Program-made: the position numbers and the translations under genes
Notes under the pieces: generated by a model
What the model was told of the DNA's origin: nothing
What the model saw: the letters and a program-made list of their open reading frames with translations, nothing else
The model's database searches: none
Assembly: GCF_900176135.1 (NCBI RefSeq)
Contig: NZ_FWWW01000075.1
Location: 62,001-126,000, forward strand
Length of the DNA: 64,000 nucleotides
DNA from: Hymenobacter roseosalivarius DSM 11622
Lineage (GTDB): Bacteria > Bacteroidota > Bacteroidia > Cytophagales > Hymenobacteraceae
Reading direction: 5' to 3'
Shown here: one piece after another, positions 55,409 to 62,318 of the stretch
Numbering within the stretch: the stretch's first letter is position 1
Layout of the letters: every line of letters begins with the position of its first letter

Positions 55409-55563
55409 TACTTTTGCATCAATAGTATAAGTACCCGCGGGGGGAGGTTGTGGAAAGGAAGAATCTTTCCGTGGGGTGCCGATCAGGCCTAGGAGTAGGG
55501 TGAATCAATATAGACCATCGGCGCACAAAAAAAGGCTGTTGCACTATGCAATGGCCTTTTTTG
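55409..55563 (+). ncRNA. Candidate small structured RNA with own promoter and terminator
   Basis: This covers most of the 420-base gene-free gap between the divergent NUDIX and 81-residue genes. A TACTTTTG -7 box at 55409-55416 predicts a start near 55423. A hairpin GGAAAG/CTTTCC follows (about 55453-55471), then GTGCCGAT paired with ATCGGCGCAC. An intrinsic terminator closes the unit: CAAAAAAAGGC at 55526-55536 with GCCTTTTTTG at 55554-55563, and an inner TTGCA/TGCAA. The transcript would be about 140 nt. No open frame with a plausible start is seen. It does not match 4.5S, 6S, tmRNA or a cobalamin riboswitch by the motifs I know. An attenuator leader for the next gene is the alternative. 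Confidence 0.4.
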
Positions 55564-55676
55564 TTTGGGGGGGCAAAATGTGCGCGTGGCCGTAATCGTA
55601 TACCAACCCAGGGCGGCGAGTGCGCGTACCAAGAACTAGCCGCCCGCACACATTCCGGGCTGCCCCCGATATTCCT

Positions 55677-55922
55677 ATGGCTAATCAACCCAAAAAGCAA
55701 CCAAATCAACCCCAGCCCGGCGACCCGCTTTTCAACCTTAAGCACGCCCAGGCTGAAGCCGAACTGGCCCAGAAAACCGGCGGCCTCGGCCCTCTTACCA
55801 ACGAGTATATTACCACTGAAGAGGATGAAGCCCTGGACGAAGGTCCCCGCGACAGCCAGGGTTTCCGGCGCGGCGAAAATGAGGCTCCCGTAATCGGCAG
55901 CAACGCCGGCGACCACAAATAA
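55677..55922 (+). CDS. Small hydrophilic hypothetical protein
   Basis: This 81-residue protein is read from ATG 55677 (MANQPKKQPNQPQPGDPLFN). It is rich in Gln, Glu, Asp and Gly, without a signal peptide or hydrophobic core, and is probably disordered apart from a short helix (LKHAQAEAELAQKTGG). No family is recognised. It is preceded by the candidate small RNA unit and followed by its own intrinsic terminator, which supports it as a real, separately transcribed gene. Confidence 0.55.
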   Translation: MANQPKKQPNQPQPGDPLFNLKHAQAEAELAQKTGGLGPLTNEYITTEEDEALDEGPRDSQGFRRGENEAPVIGSNAGDHK

Positions 55923-55970
55923 GCCGCTCCGCCCTTTGGCAGTAGCATAGTTTATTACTTAAAATTACTT

Positions 55971-56016
55971 AAAAAGGCTTTCCCCACGGCGCTACTGGCC
56001 GCAGGGAAAGCCTTTT
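55971..56016. terminator. Terminator hairpin
   Basis: AAAAAGGCTTTCCC (55971-55984) pairs with GGGAAAGCCTTTT (56004-56016), loop 19 bases. It ends the 81-residue gene ahead of rnhB. It has no GCCCCCC core. Confidence 0.88.
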
Positions 56017-56068
56017 CTGTGGGCATTGATGCCGTAAGCAGCGCTGGCTGCTTACTTTCGCGGCTACT

Positions 56069-56644
56069 ATGCTCCTGATTTCCCACACGCACGAGCCGCT
56101 CGAAGCGGGCCTTGACGAAGCTGGCCGGGGCTGTCTGGCCGGGCCGGTGTTCGCGGCGGCCGTTATTTTGCCCCCCAGCTTCACCTCAGCCTTCCTCAAC
56201 GACTCCAAGCAGATGACGGCCCGTCGCCGTGAGCTGGTGAGGACCGAAATATGCGCGGGCGCGGTGGCATGGGCCGTGGCCGAAGCCTCACCGGCCGAAA
56301 TTGCCAGTATCAATATCGCCCAGGCCAGCTGTCTGGCCATGCATCGGGCAGTGGCGGCGCTTACCGTGGTGCCTACGCATCTGATCGTGGATGGCAACCG
56401 ATTTCAGCCTTATTCGGGTATCGAGCATACGTGTTTTGTAGCGGGCGATGCGCACTACGCCAGTATAGCGGCTGCGTCAGTGCTGGCCAAAACGTTTCGG
56501 GACGAGCGAATGCGGACCTTGGCGGCGGAATTTCCCGACTATGGCTGGGAACAGAACGCAGGCTACCCCACCAAAAGCCACCGCGCCGCCATTCGGGCGT
56601 ACGGCCCCACGGAGCATCACCGGCTGGGCTTTCGGCTATTGTAA
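56069..56644 (+). CDS. rnhB: Ribonuclease HII
   Basis: This 191-residue enzyme removes ribonucleotides and RNA primers from RNA-DNA hybrids. The metal-binding motif GLDEAGRGCLAGPV has Asp16 and Glu17. FLNDSKQMTARRRELV and LIVDGNRF supply the further acidic residues, and the C-terminal AGYPTKSHRAAIRAYG with HHRLGF is standard. The length is typical. ILPPS is encoded through the TTTGCCCCCC-type motif at 56168. A TTACTTTCG just upstream is a weak promoter match. Confidence 0.95.
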   Translation: MLLISHTHEPLEAGLDEAGRGCLAGPVFAAAVILPPSFTSAFLNDSKQMTARRRELVRTEICAGAVAWAVAEASPAEIASINIAQASCLAMHRAVAALTVVPTHLIVDGNRFQPYSGIEHTCFVAGDAHYASIAAASVLAKTFRDERMRTLAAEFPDYGWEQNAGYPTKSHRAAIRAYGPTEHHRLGFRLL

Positions 56645-56705
56645 GGGTGAAGTTTCGAAAAGCCAGGATGCAGCTTTAGTATGTGCTACATCGCCCCTCA
56701 CAATT

Positions 56706-57152
56706 TCACCCTTTCATCTGTAGTAAATCCAGAAAGAGGCTGAACCCATCGACCGTGGTGGCGCCTTCTCCGAATTTGTCAAAGCTTAGGGGCTTAACGA
56801 TGTAGCCGCTCACGGCCAGTTCGGTGGCTTTGAGGCGGTCGGCTTCGAGGTCGGAGGTGGTCATGATAAATACGTTCAACCCCACGAACTCGGGGTCGGA
56901 GCGCAGGGCTTCGAGCAACTCCAGGCCATTCATGCGGGGCATGTTGATGTCGAGCATTACCACGTTGGGCTTGGCTATCTTGACTTGCCCATTTTCGCCA
57001 CGCAGCAGATTCAGCGCCTCGCGGCCGTTGCGGGCCAGGTGAAGCGGCACGTCAATGTTGTGCTTGCGCAACTCGCGTTGCACGTTCATAACATCCATCT
57101 GATCATCTTCGACGAGCAGAATACTAGGGGTAGTAGTGGTTTCGAGCGACAT
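56706..57152 (-). CDS. Single-domain response regulator (Rcp1-like)
   Basis: This 148-residue receiver domain has no output domain. The acidic pocket is VEDD (Asp16-Asp17), phospho-acceptor Asp68 in VMLDINMPRMNG, Thr in IMTTSD (near 99) and Lys120 in YIVKPLSF. The insertion around ENGQVKIAKPN and overall style match the Rcp1 group that receives phosphate from phytochrome-like or CHASE kinases. It is directly downstream of the histidine kinase on the same strand (65-base gap), so the two form a two-component pair. Confidence 0.92.
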   Translation of the reverse strand: MSLETTTTPSILLVEDDQMDVMNVQRELRKHNIDVPLHLARNGREALNLLRGENGQVKIAKPNVVMLDINMPRMNGLELLEALRSDPEFVGLNVFIMTTSDLEADRLKATELAVSGYIVKPLSFDKFGEGATTVDGFSLFLDLLQMKG

Positions 57153-57217
57153 AGAATACAGAAACTAAAGCGATAAAACAGACTCGTTTCTGGCTCCCTA
57201 TACGACCGGGGGGCAAA

Positions 57218-58750
57218 TTAGGCTGTCCGAATGCCGGTTTCGATAGCACGGCTCGCTTCGGCCACAGCCAGTTTGGGCCAGGTAAACGTGAAAATTGCCC
57301 CCTGGCCTTCAGCTGATTCTACCTGGATAGTGCCACCCTGGCGTTCTACTATCTTCTTCACGATGGCCAGCCCTACGCCGGTGCTTTCAAGCGTATCGCG
57401 GTCAGTAAGGGTCTGAAAAATCACGAATATCCGCTCGTGGTATTCCGGGTCAATGCCCGGTCCATCGTCGGCAATGGAGAAAGTGTACTGCTGGCGGTCT
57501 TCGCGGCAGCTGATACGCACGGTGCCCGTATCGGGGTGGTCGTGGTATTTGAAGGCATTGCTGATCAGATTGGTGAATACCTGCTGGAGCTGCACCCGAT
57601 TGGTAATAAGGGTAGGCAGATAACTTGGCAGATCAACTTTGAAACCAGCGGGCGGTGCCAGCGAATCAATAATTTCGGTCAGGAACTCCCGTACGTTTAC
57701 CCGCTCCTGAGCCTGAGCCGTACGTCCTACGCGGGCCAGCTCCAGAATGCCGCTGATCAGGTTTTCCATGCGGTGCACGCGGGTCCGCATCAGCTGCAGG
57801 AACTCCCGGATGTGGTCGGGTAGCTCCTGGCCCAGGTCTTCCTCAATCCAGCGGGAGGCGCTTTCAATGCCGCGCAAAGGCGCTTTCAAATCGTGCGAGA
57901 CCACGTAGGCGAACTGGTCCAGCTCATTGTTGCGCCGCTCCAATTGTGTAATGGTCGAGCCAATGGTGCGGGCCATCATATTCAGGGACGTCACCAGCTC
58001 GCTCAGCTCATCCTGGTCCGTATCCTTCAGCTGGGTTTGATAATCGCCCCCCGCTACCCGCCGCGACAGGTCCAGCATCATGGCAATGCGTTGGGCCAGC
58101 AGGCGGGTGATATACGTGGCCCACACAATGCCCATGGTGATAGCAATGATGGTGAGCGAGATAGACAGCATCCGGGTCTGCTGAATGCTATCGGTGAGCT
58201 TGTCGCGCCGCTCAAGGCGGGCCGCCAGCTCATCTGCTTCAAACCCATCAAATAAAGCCCGAATCTGGTCCATGAGCATCTTGCCCGTCAATCCTTCCGC
58301 CAGCAGTTTATGCTCCAGCCCTTCGAGGGCCACCTGATAGGGGTTGCGGCGCAGGGCTTCGCGCTTCTCACTGATCATCAGATGCGAGTAGGATGCCCAC
58401 TGTTGAAACAAGTGCTGGGCGCGCTCTAAGCGGCCGCGCTGGGGGCTATCGGGGGGCATTTGCTGGCGCAGATTCACGAAGCGGCCCAAGAGGTTACGCT
58501 CCCCTATATGGTAAGGCTCCAGCATGGCTTCGTTGCCCACGAGCATATAGCCCCGGAAGCCCGTCTCCATGTCAATGATATTGCGAAGCAGCGTGGTAGC
58601 TTCTTCCGTCCGCAGCTGCGATTCTTCCACCCGCAACGAGTTGCGCAGCACTTTGCGCGACAGCTGGTAATTGATGATAACCACCGCCGCGAACAGCACT
58701 GAAATGGCCAGAAAGCCGGCGAAGAGTTTAGTAGAAAGCTTGAGCTTCAT
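57218..58750 (-). CDS. CHASE3 sensor histidine kinase
   Basis: This 510-residue membrane kinase has TM1 at about 8-28 and a periplasmic helical CHASE3 domain at about 40-190 (NIIDMETGFRGYMLVGNEAM). TM2 is at about 194-215, with HAMP at 216-270 (RRVAGGDYQTQ). HisKA has His286 in YVVSHDLKAPLRG, and HATPase_c has the N-box LISNAFKYHDH, G1 ADDGPGIDPEYHERIF and G2 TGVGLAIVKKIVERQGG. It senses an unknown stimulus and phosphorylates the adjacent receiver. The gene upstream encodes a CZB-domain protein, 21 bases before its start. Confidence 0.95.
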   Translation of the reverse strand: MKLKLSTKLFAGFLAISVLFAAVVIINYQLSRKVLRNSLRVEESQLRTEEATTLLRNIIDMETGFRGYMLVGNEAMLEPYHIGERNLLGRFVNLRQQMPPDSPQRGRLERAQHLFQQWASYSHLMISEKREALRRNPYQVALEGLEHKLLAEGLTGKMLMDQIRALFDGFEADELAARLERRDKLTDSIQQTRMLSISLTIIAITMGIVWATYITRLLAQRIAMMLDLSRRVAGGDYQTQLKDTDQDELSELVTSLNMMARTIGSTITQLERRNNELDQFAYVVSHDLKAPLRGIESASRWIEEDLGQELPDHIREFLQLMRTRVHRMENLISGILELARVGRTAQAQERVNVREFLTEIIDSLAPPAGFKVDLPSYLPTLITNRVQLQQVFTNLISNAFKYHDHPDTGTVRISCREDRQQYTFSIADDGPGIDPEYHERIFVIFQTLTDRDTLESTGVGLAIVKKIVERQGGTIQVESAEGQGAIFTFTWPKLAVAEASRAIETGIRTA

Positions 58751-58771
58751 GCGAGGCGGTAATAAAAGAAA

Positions 58772-59245
58772 TTACCGGCCCAGGCTTGGGCTTTCGGTGC
58801 GCAGCCTCTGCTCCATTGTGCGTAGCAGGCGCGTAATTTCGTCGACGTATACTTGTACGGAGGCCAGGCCAGCAATGGCTTGCTCCACATTACCGGCCTG
58901 GTGCAAATCGAGTAGACGGTTGGCTTCCTGATGAATTTGCTGATGCACTTTGTCCAGTTCGCGGCTTTCGGGCAGATGGGCATAGGCTGCTAGGGCCCGC
59001 TCCCGAATCCAGACGCCGAGCGCGCACAACTGCGCATCCCGGATGGGCGCTTCGGCAATGCCACTACCGTAAAGGGCCGAGCGGAGTTTCGATTTGAACA
59101 GCAGGTGCCGTACCTGCGCCATTTCAAAGTCCTGTTTTAAATCTTCGTGCATAAAAACTTCGCCCTTAAAGCGCCAAAAGGCCCAAAGGGCGGATGCAGA
59201 CTCTCCGTGTGGATGCGCCTCGACCAACGAGAAAACCAGGCTCAT
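58772..59245 (-). CDS. CZB (zinc-binding) domain protein
   Basis: This protein is 157 residues from ATG 59245; an internal ATG at 59152 would give 126 residues with the whole domain. The pattern VRHLLFKSKLRSALYG, then QLCALGVWIRE, then LDKVHQQIHQEANRLL and the final YVDEITRLLRTMEQRL fits the CZB domain, with His, Cys and His as zinc ligands. CZB domains are usually attached to chemoreceptors or diguanylate cyclases. Here the domain stands alone and heads an operon with a CHASE3 kinase and a receiver. It could pass a zinc or redox signal to the kinase; that is inference. Confidence 0.75.
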   Translation of the reverse strand: MSLVFSLVEAHPHGESASALWAFWRFKGEVFMHEDLKQDFEMAQVRHLLFKSKLRSALYGSGIAEAPIRDAQLCALGVWIRERALAAYAHLPESRELDKVHQQIHQEANRLLDLHQAGNVEQAIAGLASVQVYVDEITRLLRTMEQRLRTESPSLGR

Positions 59246-59279
59246 TGTTCACGGGTTTGGCCCCCTACGTATGATAACT

Positions 59280-59287
59280 CAAAGGTA
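59280..59287 (-). promoter_or_regulatory. -7 box (TACCTTTG) for the CZB-kinase-receiver operon
   Basis: The minus strand reads TACCTTTG, an exact TAnnTTTG match, 34 bases before the ATG at 59245. This supports the longer start of the CZB gene. Confidence 0.55.
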
Positions 59288-59370
59288 GCAGGTATGGTTA
59301 AGTAGCCTAGCCGATGGAATTGGCTAGTTTTGCCCCCCAGAACCCACCCTTGTACCTCACTCCTTTACCG

Positions 59371-60474
59371 ATGGCCGAAGACCTCAAAACCGTTACTCTC
59401 AACGACGTACACCAGCAGCTGGGGGCCAAAATGGTGCCCTTCGCGGGCTATAATATGCCCGTGCGCTACTCTTCCGACCTCGACGAGCACCACACGGTGC
59501 GTCGGGCCGTCGGTATTTTCGATGTATCCCACATGGGTGAATTCCGAGTGCGCGGCCCCCAGGCGCTCGACCTGATTCAGCGCGTCACCAGCAACGACGC
59601 CAGCAAGCTCGTGGACGGCAAGGCCCAATATGCCTGCCTACCGAATACTGAAGGTGGCATCGTGGACGATTTGCTGGTGTATCGCCTGGCCGAAAACGAT
59701 TATCTGCTGGTCGTAAATGCCTCCAACATCGAGAAGGACTGGAACTGGATCAGCCAGCACAACACGGAAGGCGTGGAGATGGAAAACATCTCTGACCAGA
59801 TCAGTCTGTTTGCCGTGCAGGGCCCGAAAGCCGCTGCCGCGCTGCAACCCTTGACCGATGTGGACCTGGGGGGCATTCCGTACTACTCTTTCGTGCAGGG
59901 CACGTTTGCCGGTGCTCCCAACGTCATTATTTCCGCCACTGGCTACACCGGCGCGGGCGGCTTCGAGCTGTATGTGCCGAATGAAAGTGCCCGCGCGGTG
60001 TGGGACAAAATCATGGCGACCGGCCAGGAGTTTGGCCTGAAGCCCATTGGTCTGGGTGCCCGCGACACGCTTCGCCTCGAAATGGGCTACTGCCTCTACG
60101 GCAACGACATCGACGACGCCACCTCGCCCCTGGAAGCTGGCCTAGGTTGGGTAACGAAGTTTACCAAAGACTTCACCAACGCCGACAACCTCAAAAAGCA
60201 GAAGGAGCAGGGCGTGAGCCGTAAGCTCGTTGGCTTTCTGATGGACAGCGGCGGCATCCCACGCAGCCACTACGAGCTGGTAGACGAGGCCGGAACCAAA
60301 ATCGGAGAAGTTACTTCGGGTACGCAGTCGCCATCGTTGGGTAAAGGAGTTGGCTTAGGCTATGTAAAAACGGAGTTCAGCACACCCGGCAGTAAGGTGT
60401 TCGTGCAAGTGCGCGGCAAAAACCTGCCCGCTACGGTCGTGAAGCTGCCGTTTGTAAAGGGCACGGAGGAGTAA
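59371..60474 (+). CDS. gcvT: Aminomethyltransferase, glycine cleavage system T protein
   Basis: This 367-residue protein is read from ATG 59371 ([20 protein letters not shown]). GcvT transfers the aminomethyl carbon from lipoylated H protein to tetrahydrofolate with release of ammonia. [29 protein letters not shown], the folate-binding [12 protein letters not shown] and [14 protein letters not shown], and the late [20 protein letters not shown] are all present. The length is standard. An upstream in-frame extension carries a TTTGCCCCCCAG motif and is not part of the usual protein. No gcvH or gcvP is nearby. Confidence 0.96.
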   Translation: MAEDLKTVTLNDVHQQLGAKMVPFAGYNMPVRYSSDLDEHHTVRRAVGIFDVSHMGEFRVRGPQALDLIQRVTSNDASKLVDGKAQYACLPNTEGGIVDDLLVYRLAENDYLLVVNASNIEKDWNWISQHNTEGVEMENISDQISLFAVQGPKAAAALQPLTDVDLGGIPYYSFVQGTFAGAPNVIISATGYTGAGGFELYVPNESARAVWDKIMATGQEFGLKPIGLGARDTLRLEMGYCLYGNDIDDATSPLEAGLGWVTKFTKDFTNADNLKKQKEQGVSRKLVGFLMDSGGIPRSHYELVDEAGTKIGEVTSGTQSPSLGKGVGLGYVKTEFSTPGSKVFVQVRGKNLPATVVKLPFVKGTEE

Positions 60475-60491
60475 AAAGGGTACCGTTAGAA

Positions 60492-60586
60492 CGTCATGCA
60501 GAGCGGAGCGAAGCATCTCGCGTGCAGCCGTTGGGTTAGTAATCCGACGACCACACGCGAGATGCTCCGCTCCGCTCTGCATGACG
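60492..60586. repeat. REP-like repeat with 33-bp inverted arms (GTCATGC family)
   Basis: Arms 60492-60524 and 60554-60586 match with one mismatch around a 29-base loop. The arm order is CGTCATGCAGAGCGGAGC followed by GAAGCATCTCGCGTG. The same words occur at 1494-1571 and, shorter, at 63857. It lies between gcvT and comB. Confidence 0.85.
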
Positions 60587-60611
60587 CTTTTTCAAATAGA
60601 CTACTATAAAA

Positions 60612-61325
60612 ATGCCTGCCCTCGACGTTTGTTTTTCCCCCGAGCTGCTAACACTATATGATCTGCGCGGCAAGGTGGCTGTGGTGGTGGATATTCTGCG
60701 CGCTACGTCCTCCATGGTGACGGCGCTGGCCGCGGGCATTACGCATATCATTCCGGTGGCGGAGCTGGCCGAATGCCGCGCATTTGCCCCCCAGGGCTAC
60801 CTCACCGCCGCCGAGCGCGACGGCGTGCAGGCCGAAGGCGTCGATCTGGGCAATTCGCCTTTCGGCTACCTCGATGGCAAAGTGTCCGTTAAGGGCCGGG
60901 CCCTGGCCATCACCACTACCAACGGCACCCGCGCCATTCACCTGTCTCTCTCTGCCGATAGCGTCGTGCTGGGGGGCTTTTTGAACCTAGAAGCCGTGGC
61001 CAATTTTTTGCGCCAGCAGCAGAAAGACGTGCTGGTCGTGTGCGCGGGCTGGAAAGGCCAGTTTAATCTGGAAGATACCCTGTACGGCGGCGCTCTGGCC
61101 GAGCGCCTGGCCGCCGACTTCGACACGGCTAGTAGCGACGCCACACTGGCCGCTCTGCATCTGTGGCAGTACGCCAAAGACGACCTGGCAGGCTACCTCC
61201 TGCAATCAGCGCATGTGCGGCGCCTGAACAGCCTTGAGGTGAATAAGGATATGGAATTCTGCCTCCAATTGGATGAATACAACCTCGTGCCCATCTGGCA
61301 GGATGGCCGAATCGTGGCGCTGTGA
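60612..61325 (+). CDS. comB: 2-phosphosulfolactate phosphatase family protein
   Basis: This 237-residue protein belongs to the ComB family, first defined as the second step of coenzyme M synthesis (phosphosulfolactate to sulfolactate). VVVDILRATSSMVTALAAGI, ERDGVQAEGVDLGNSP and TTTNGTRAIHL are the conserved blocks, and EDTLYGGALAERLA is near the C-terminus. In Bacteroidota, coenzyme M is not made, so a sulfolactate or sulfonolipid precursor role is more likely; that is inference. It starts 137 bases after gcvT, beyond a REP-like repeat. Confidence 0.88.
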   Translation: MPALDVCFSPELLTLYDLRGKVAVVVDILRATSSMVTALAAGITHIIPVAELAECRAFAPQGYLTAAERDGVQAEGVDLGNSPFGYLDGKVSVKGRALAITTTNGTRAIHLSLSADSVVLGGFLNLEAVANFLRQQQKDVLVVCAGWKGQFNLEDTLYGGALAERLAADFDTASSDATLAALHLWQYAKDDLAGYLLQSAHVRRLNSLEVNKDMEFCLQLDEYNLVPIWQDGRIVAL

Positions 61326-61337
61326 TCGTGGCACAGT

Positions 61338-61664
61338 CTACTTCAGCTTCTCATTGTCGTGGTGGCGGGTGGCGTCGCGCGTGGTTTTCTTCTCCAGATT
61401 CTTCGCCAGCGCTTCGGTCAGATTTACACCGGTTTGATTAGCCAGGCAAATCACCACAAACAGCACGTCGGCCAGCTCATCGGCCAGCACTCTGTCCTTG
61501 TCGGATTCTTTAAAAGACTGCTCGCCGTACTGGCGCGCGATAATGCGGGCTACCTCGCCCACTTCCTCCGTGAGCATGGCCATATTGGTCAGCTCGTTAA
61601 AATACCGCACACCGGTAGTCTGAATCCAGGTGTCGACGGTTTGTTGAGCTTCTTCGATGGTCAT
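61338..61664 (-). CDS. MazG-type nucleotide pyrophosphohydrolase
   Basis: This is a 108-residue all-alpha protein with the MazG metal-binding signature: MLTEEVGEVARIIAR (ExxE) and, about 30 residues later, LADELADVLFVVICLANQ (ExxD). It should hydrolyse NTPs or modified nucleotides to the monophosphate and pyrophosphate (house-cleaning). The final KKTTRDATRHH is charged and flexible. It is convergent with comB and followed upstream by dtd on the same strand, 27 bases apart. Confidence 0.9.
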   Translation of the reverse strand: MTIEEAQQTVDTWIQTTGVRYFNELTNMAMLTEEVGEVARIIARQYGEQSFKESDKDRVLADELADVLFVVICLANQTGVNLTEALAKNLEKKTTRDATRHHDNEKLK

Positions 61665-61691
61665 AAGGGGAAATAAAAAGTTGAGTTGATG

Positions 61692-62141
61692 TTAGCTCGG
61701 CGGCGAATCAAGCACGAGCGTTACCGGGCCGTCGTTGAGCAAGCTTACCTGCATATCCGCCCCAAACTCGCCGGTGGGCACGGATTTGCCGAGCAGTCCT
61801 TCTACTTGCTGCACAAACTGCTGATACAGCGCGACGGCCACGGGCGGCGGGGCGGCACCGATGTAGCTGGGGCGGTTGCCTTTGCGGGCATCGGCGAGCA
61901 ACGTGAACTGACTCACGACCAGAATTTGCCCCCCGACATCCTGCACACTACGATTCATTTTGCCTTCCTCATCGGAGAAAATGCGGAGCTGCACCAGCTT
62001 GCGCGCCATCCAATCCAGCGACCGGGCATCATCGTGGGGGGCAAATCCGGCCAGCACCAGCAGCCCCGGTCCGATTTCTCCTACCGTCCGGCCTTCTACT
62101 ACCACGCGGGCCTCCCGCACCCGCTGAACTACTACGCGCAT
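61692..62141 (-). CDS. dtd: D-aminoacyl-tRNA deacylase
   Basis: This 149-residue protein is read from ATG 62141 (MRVVVQRVREARVVVEGRTV). Dtd removes D-amino acids and misplaced glycine from tRNA. The two active-site segments are present: VVSQFTLLADARKGNRPSY and the C-terminal NDGPVTLVLDSP, close to the usual cross-subunit Gly-Pro motif. A longer in-frame opening to 62243 runs through a hairpin-rich spacer and is rejected. Two GGGGGGCAAA-type motifs fall inside the gene (61925 and 62036). Confidence 0.95.
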   Translation of the reverse strand: MRVVVQRVREARVVVEGRTVGEIGPGLLVLAGFAPHDDARSLDWMARKLVQLRIFSDEEGKMNRSVQDVGGQILVVSQFTLLADARKGNRPSYIGAAPPPVAVALYQQFVQQVEGLLGKSVPTGEFGADMQVSLLNDGPVTLVLDSPPS

Positions 62142-62167
62142 TGTTGAGCTTGAACAAAGTGTGTGGC

Positions 62168-62286
62168 GTGGTCCTACGACTCCTTCTGTCGTAGGACCAC
62201 TATCGTTGAACGACTCATTCAATCTAGGCTCGAACGTCAGCAACGATAATGGTACTACGAATTCCGCGGAGCGGTTCGTAGTACCA
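62168..62286. repeat. Pair of related hairpins with an outer stem
   Basis: Hairpin A is GTGGTCCTACGAC (62168-62180) with its complement at 62188-62200, a perfect 13 bp. Hairpin B is TGGTACTACGAA (62250-62261) with its complement at 62275-62286, a perfect 12 bp. Their arms are variants of one word (GGTNCTACGA). Between them TATCGTT (62201-62207) and AACGATA (62242-62248) pair, so the 119 bases can fold into a branched structure. It lies between the divergent dtd and membrane protein genes. Confidence 0.8.
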
Positions 62287-62318
62287 CCGCAAGTAAAGCC
62301 TTAATCTTGCCTTCTCAA

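Larger units (their letters stand above)
506..62041. repeat. Dispersed TTTGCCCCCC / GGGGGGCAAA motif
   Basis: G6 or C6 runs of the 10-mer begin at 508, 613, 1133, 2541, 8358, 9894, 16530, 22132, 25061, 46727, 47677, 50582, 54559, 55567, 56171, 57208, 59333, 60787, 61929 and 62036. Frequent context is CTGGGGGGCAAATTG. Close variants (GGGGGGCATT, GGGGGGCAAT, GGGGGGCTTT) are also common, for example at 13931, 19175, 22526, 49220, 51494, 58450, 59867 and 62573. Both orientations occur on the plus strand. In genes the motif encodes FAPQ, NLPPS or GGQ according to frame. Confidence 0.9.

Noticed and set aside
55409..55563. Signal recognition particle RNA or cobalamin riboswitch
   Set aside because: The conserved SRP GGAA-tetraloop block with AGCAGCC and the B12 box GCCACTG are both absent.
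506..62041. The iterated motif as a replication-polar signal (KOPS- or Chi-like strand bias)
   Set aside because: Both orientations are mixed along the window (for example GGGGGGCAAA at 508, 9894 and 16530; TTTGCCCCCC at 8358, 22132 and 25061), with no visible strand preference.
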